Shown one piece after another: positions 59,583-64,000 of a stretch of 64,000 bases of DNA (its first letter is position 1; every line of letters starts with the position of its first letter). The DNA lies in assembly GCA_005656395.1 (NCBI GenBank), contig SRSI01000066.1, positions 558,001 to 622,000 of the forward strand. The letters are read 5' to 3'. A program made the translations under genes and the position numbers. The notes below the pieces were generated by a model, which did not search any database, had not been told where the DNA came from, and saw only the letters and a list, made by a program, of their open reading frames with translations. Origin of the DNA: Strongyloides papillosus (taxonomy: Eukaryota; Nematoda; Chromadorea; Rhabditida; Strongyloididae).

Positions 59583-62503
59583 TTAAATAACGAGGTAGTT
59601 CTCATAGATTTGCCTTGCTTTAGCAAAATTCGAATTAGTTTTGTAAATTAAAGCCAGATTATAAGCAGCTCTTTTTTTAAAACTATATTCAGGTGGAGTA
59701 ACTTTTATCCACTTTCCAGGATTTTCTGGATCGGATCTCATGCATACTGGATCACGACAACCATCATCATGCAAAACTTTTTCATAATAATATATAGCTT
59801 TCGGAATGATATTTAACTGATGAAATAATCTTCCACAATTATAAAAAACTTCTTGGTTACAAAAACGTAACTCCATATAACGTTTAAAGAAAAAGATAGC
59901 ACGATTTGCAACAAGATGCTTTGAAATAATATCTTTTTTTGATGAAATATGTGCAAAAACAAGACCAATTTGTAAATTTAATAATGAATTTGACTGTTGT
60001 TGCCTCCATGCTTGCATATATTGTGTCAATGCATGTCTGTAACTACCTGTGAATAAAGAAAAATTAGCATTAACAATTCTCAACGATATATTCTCTGGAT
60101 TCTTAGCTTGTGCTCTAGCTATAAAACGTTGATTGTTAGCGTTTTGGTAATGACAAAATATATAATTCATGCTATTAAAAACTTTGTTAAAAATTATTTG
60201 CCTTTCATTTTCATTCTCCAAATGATTAAATGCTTCATTGTAAACAGAACGAAGCCATTCAAATGCAATTTGCCATCTTTTTGATTTGATAGCCGCGAAA
60301 AATAATAAATCCGTAAAAAGATTAACTTTTGCATCTAAAATTAATGTTACTAAATTGGCATAACAAGCAATAGCTATCATTGTTTCATAGTCCTTCCTTT
60401 CATAAGATATTTCGAACAATCTATAACAATATTTATGGAATTTATTCCCTTTAATAACTTCAAAAACAATCCCCTTTTTCTCAGCATATCCTCCAACTTT
60501 AGCAACGAAATTTTTAATATCCAATGATTGTAAGGTATTATAACATTCTGTTTTTAAAACGAGTGTTGTCTTATTTCGTAATGATTTCCTTCCAAAATTT
60601 TTGATATATCTTTTATTATGACATTGATAAAAATATGGTGCTAATAGTAGTTTAACAGTTTCGAAATATTGGTCAATATCACCTTGTTGTTCTAAAATTT
60701 CAGCCCTACGAATAAGTAATCTTTCATCTGGAAGTCTAGTAACGCCAAATAAATTAGCTGGTTGCAGAACTGATAACGCATTTTCTGGTTCATTTAATAA
60801 AACTAATAAATTACTTAAATTAATTCGAGAATCAACATGATTTGAATCAAGTTCAATAGCTTTGTCGTAAAATTTACGAGCTTCATCTGAATTGTTTATT
60901 AATTCATAACAGACTCCGTAGCGGAAAAAAGTTTCAGGGTTATATCTAAATTCATGTAATTCTACGAGTTTATGTAAGTATTTTATTGTTTCTTCAGCTC
61001 CATAATTTTGTGCAGATAAGTCAATTATGTTGAAGTAATAGCTTATATAATCATCTTCAATAGGTCTTTCAAGTAATTTATCAAATAATTCTTCAACATT
61101 TGTCTTACACTTCATTCCAACCAAAGCAGTTACAAAATATAACAAATGCATGAATTCGGTATCATCGCTGACATAGAAATTTACATCTTTTGGTGGAAAA
61201 GGTTTAACACAAAAATTGACACCTTGAAGAGATGCTTCAAAAGTAACATTACTTCTTAAAGATTCACCAGTGATTCCTTTTCCAATAACAAGTAAAGATT
61301 TTACCATATCTTGCCAACGTTCATATTTATACCAAATTTGTAACAATGTATTAAACTGATTAGATACATCTTTACCCATTTCACGATAACGACAAACATA
61401 AGCTTCCAAAGCCATTATAGCTCTATCAATATCATTTGCTTTTACATAAAAATCTGAAACCGTTTGAATTAATTCATCCATGATCATAAATTTATCATCG
61501 CCCATTGTATTGATATCACAATTTTGTATTGCTTTTAATCTTGTATGCATTGCTGGTCTAACACATCCCAACATATCTAATAATTCTAATCTTTTTGCAT
61601 AATTTGCCCATAACTCAGGTTGCAAAGTTATTGCTTTAGAAAAACATGCTGCACTATTGTCATATCGTTCTAATTGTTCAGATTTATTTGCAAGTTCAAT
61701 CCAATCCTCATATGAAGTATTAGATACAACATAGGCAGCTAAAAGAAGGTATTCTAATTCACGTTCAGGGTTTTTTTGAAGGCCATATATATTAGCAATA
61801 GCACGATAAACTTCAGCATTTCTTGGATTTTCTTTCACAGCTTCACTCAAAACTTGTAAAGCATCATTAAAATCTCCTTTTGCTGCCATCATATTGGCTT
61901 GCCCAATCAAGCCATCTAAAGCATTAGGAGCACGTGGTTTCTTCTTACGAATTTTTACCTTTGGTTCGTCATCCGAATCTACATCTGTTTTTTTATCTTC
62001 ATCATCTGAAGGTGGATTGATTTTATAAAATTCACCAGTTTCTTCATTAATCCTAATTTGTCCATTTTTGTCAATTGCTAATTCAACTGATGTATAATAT
62101 TCAGAGATATATCCAGAATTGATTTTATTACTGTCGTCGTCTGCAAATTTTACTCTTTTAGCTGTTCGTGGTGTTTTTCCTTTTTCATAATCGGATGGCT
62201 CATATTCGCTAACAGAACTTTCAATGGAAATATCAGAAGAAGATTCATCTGTATCAACTTCTGTATAAATTCCTTGATTTCTCTTTTGATTAGTTTTCTT
62301 AGGTGATGTATTTAAAGTTTTATCACCAACGCTATTTACATCATCTAATGTGGAATTGCAACCTTGTTTTAGTAATCGAGAACTTCTTCTTGTTAAATAA
62401 CGGTGTGGAACAGCTTCGGGAGCTAGAAAAAATTAAATAACTTTAAAAAGTGTAACTTACCAGGATTACTTTGAGGCGTCTTATTTACATTCTTCGCTCC
62501 CAT
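59583..62503 (-). CDS. GTF3C3: General transcription factor IIIC subunit 3 (TFIIIC102/Tfc4), TPR protein
   Basis: Exon 1 (62461-62503, MGAKNVNKTPQSNP) and exon 2 (59583-62422) flank a 38-nt intron and give 960 residues; no in-frame ATG occurs in exon 2 before residue 200, so exon 1 supplies the start. The first 200 residues are acidic/Ser-rich with basic patches (KIRKKKPRAPNALDGL) of the sort found in Tfc4. The rest is tetratricopeptide repeats: AMMAAKGDFNDALQVLSEA-type, PRNAEVYRAIANIYG, WIELANKSEQLERYDNS, FRYGVCYELINNSDEARKF, and a C-terminal YNLALIYKTNSNFAKARQIY. The segment DDGCRDPVCMRSDPEN before the last TPR is not common. TFIIIC binds A/B boxes of tRNA genes and recruits TFIIIB; this subunit contacts Brf1 and TFIIIB. 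Function by homology pattern; firm. Confidence 0.92.
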
Positions 62504-62817
62504 TTCCGTAAATTTATCAGTTCTTCAGTTATACAAATATTTAATCAATCTTAACAAAGTAATAATAAGTACTTTGAATTAAAATCTAAACGTAACTCTT
62601 GTAAAGAAATAATTGTGGAATTATATGTACATATCTGTGATTGTAAAAGAGGTAGATTTTAATATTTAAATTTTCCTAAAACATAAATTAAAAACAAAAA
62701 ATTAGATACAAATGTGGCATTTTTTAAATCTCTTGCATAACGGTCTTTTCTCTTTTATTAAAATCGTTATCAAAAATCAAATAATTTAAAACATATTTTT
62801 CAAAAAAGATACAAAAA
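62504..62817. promoter_or_regulatory. Divergent promoter region (GTF3C3 / kelch gene)
   Basis: 314 bp separate the two start codons and must contain both promoters. AT-rich; I see no convincing factor site. Confidence 0.45.
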
Positions 62818-64000
62818 ATGAAACAATGCAAATTAGATTTTGGACTACTTGATGTAGTGCGCAATCATAATAGAGAATTTCCATTGAAAGATAAACTCAA
62901 GACATCACTTAAGAGAAAAATTAAAAATGAACTTGGACGTATGAGAACAACTGTAATATTAAATTTTGAAGGTGGTTGTAAATATTATGCTTCAATGGAT
63001 TTTCTTTCAAGAATAAGTGATTTTTTCGACATTTTATTAAATAATCCTTATGTAAAAAACACATATCATGTCATAGATCTAGAACATACAGATAGTAAAA
63101 TGTTTTCTAGTATTTTAATGTTATCATCAATGATTGAAGAAGGGAGAAAAATTACCTATATTAGAAAATTCAATGCAAAAGAGTTGATGGATATGTTAAA
63201 TATTGCTTCATTTTATCAAATAACTGTTGTCGTAAAACCACTGACAAAAATTTTGCTTGAAAGGATAAATGATGAAAATATATGCTATGTTTATGAATTT
63301 TTTAAATTTCGAATTCCAGAAATATCAGAAATGTTAGAAAAAATGATTTCGTCAAGAATGGAATTACTTATAAAAAATGGAAGTGCCTTTCTATATCTAA
63401 AGCAAGATAGTTTTTTATATTTTATATTTAACTCTAACACATCTATACCTCTATATACAGAATTGTTCCTTCTTAGATTATATGTAAAACTTGGACATAG
63501 CATGAAACGTGATGTGAGAGAAATTGTTAATGAGCAAAAAAAAATTTTAAACAATAGTGAGGGTTGCTATAAAATTCATGATATTCGTATTCCAAGTAAG
63601 TTGCTTTTAACAATTGGTGGTTATTCTCCACTTGAATGCCCCAAAGTAACAGTATATAATTCAAGTAAGCAAGAGTGGTATCATGCTCCTGAAAAAACAT
63701 GTAGTGAGATTCCAAAATTATTTTACCATAAATGTATTCAAAAAAATAGAGATATTTACATTGTTGGCGGGTGTAATGAAAACAATCATGCAATAGATAC
63801 ATTGTTAAAATGGAATTTGGATAATTTTAAATTAACATCTTTTCCTCAAATGGTACATCGGAGAAATTTTTTATCAGCCGGCTTATACGAGAACGAGTAT
63901 TTGTATGCACTAGGAGGATTTAATGGAAGGAAGAGGTTAAAGAGCATGGAAATATTTGATATTCATCATCAATATTGGAAATTTGGGGCTGAGATGAATT
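62818..64000 (+). CDS. BTB-BACK-kelch protein, 3' end cut by the window
   Basis: An uninterrupted frame starts at ATG 62818 and is still open at the right edge, 394 codons so far. Residues about 40-130 fit a divergent BTB fold (TTVILNFEGGCKYYASMDFL, ISDFFDILLNN, YHVIDLEHTDSKMFSSIL), about 130-250 are helical and BACK-like (LTKILLERINDENICYVYEF), and from about 258 come kelch blades: LLLTIGGYS...VTVYNSSKQEWYHAP, DIYIVGGCN...LLKWNLDNFKLTSF and YLYALGGFNGRKRLKSMEIF. The GG, Y and W spacing is canonical. Such proteins are usually Cullin-3 adaptors, the kelch propeller binding the substrate. Further blades and the stop lie outside. Divergent BTB residues mean cullin binding is not assured. Confidence 0.9.
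   Translation, partial: MKQCKLDFGLLDVVRNHNREFPLKDKLKTSLKRKIKNELGRMRTTVILNFEGGCKYYASMDFLSRISDFFDILLNNPYVKNTYHVIDLEHTDSKMFSSILMLSSMIEEGRKITYIRKFNAKELMDMLNIASFYQITVVVKPLTKILLERINDENICYVYEFFKFRIPEISEMLEKMISSRMELLIKNGSAFLYLKQDSFLYFIFNSNTSIPLYTELFLLRLYVKLGHSMKRDVREIVNEQKKILNNSEGCYKIHDIRIPSKLLLTIGGYSPLECPKVTVYNSSKQEWYHAPEKTCSEIPKLFYHKCIQKNRDIYIVGGCNENNHAIDTLLKWNLDNFKLTSFPQMVHRRNFLSAGLYENEYLYALGGFNGRKRLKSMEIFDIHHQYWKFGAEMN

Noticed and set aside
1..64000. CRISPR arrays, bacterial promoters, riboswitches, integrated virus
   Set aside because: The introns, gene families and composition are those of an animal nuclear genome; no direct-repeat array, viral polymerase or capsid gene was seen.

Overview
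The window looks like a piece of a nematode nuclear genome, most likely a very AT-rich clade IV parasite of the Strongyloides type. This is inferred from the strong AT bias of the non-coding DNA, tiny introns (mostly 36-60 nt, GT..TTTTCAG borders), few introns per gene, and gene families typical of nematodes: a ground-like domain protein, a GLD-1/ASD-2 type STAR protein and a CYP33-type P450. No base composition was computed and no database was searched. I find 19 protein-coding genes (one cut by the right edge), most rebuilt by hand from exons. I recognised no tRNA, rRNA, spliced-leader RNA or intact transposon.

Layout. 1-6555 is an AT-rich gene desert with a few GC-richer patches. 6556-9631 holds the proteasome chaperone PSMD5 (+) and a single-exon cytochrome P450 (-), whose stop codons lie only 57 bp apart. 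11088-13068 is cytoplasmic dynein intermediate chain. 14780-15165 is a small two-exon ground-like secreted protein. 19894-22687 carries an EGF-repeat membrane protein with a WW-ligand-like tail and a divergent homeobox gene, both on +. 23909-27703 is a dense block: a PP1-like phosphatase and a 2-Cys peroxiredoxin start divergently, and the peroxiredoxin converges on a BMP/TGF-beta ligand. 30016-32258 has a serine-rich protein and a LAMP-like membrane protein. 34470-34809 is a small HMG-box protein. 35785-38199 is a neuropeptide-type GPCR. 41210-41745 is a two-LIM protein. 47986-53731 is a 1,851-residue LDL-receptor-related protein. 56282-57525 is a quaking/GLD-1-like STAR protein. 58657-59433 is an unrecognised membrane-tail protein. 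59583-62503 is TFIIIC subunit GTF3C3. 62818-64000 is a BTB-BACK-kelch protein, open at the edge.

The most interesting gene is the LDL-receptor-related protein. Its domain order (signal peptide, four YWTD-propeller/EGF pairs, three LDLa repeats, one membrane helix, PPP-rich tail) is that of the Wnt co-receptor LRP5/6 (Arrow), which is generally reported missing from Caenorhabditis elegans. The other genes mix housekeeping roles (proteasome assembly, Pol III transcription, dynein, redox defence, chromatin) with developmental signalling (BMP-like ligand, GPCR, homeobox, STAR). There is no operon-like clustering by function. The long gaps are mostly featureless AT-rich sequence, with a few coding-like remnants and hairpins listed as findings.
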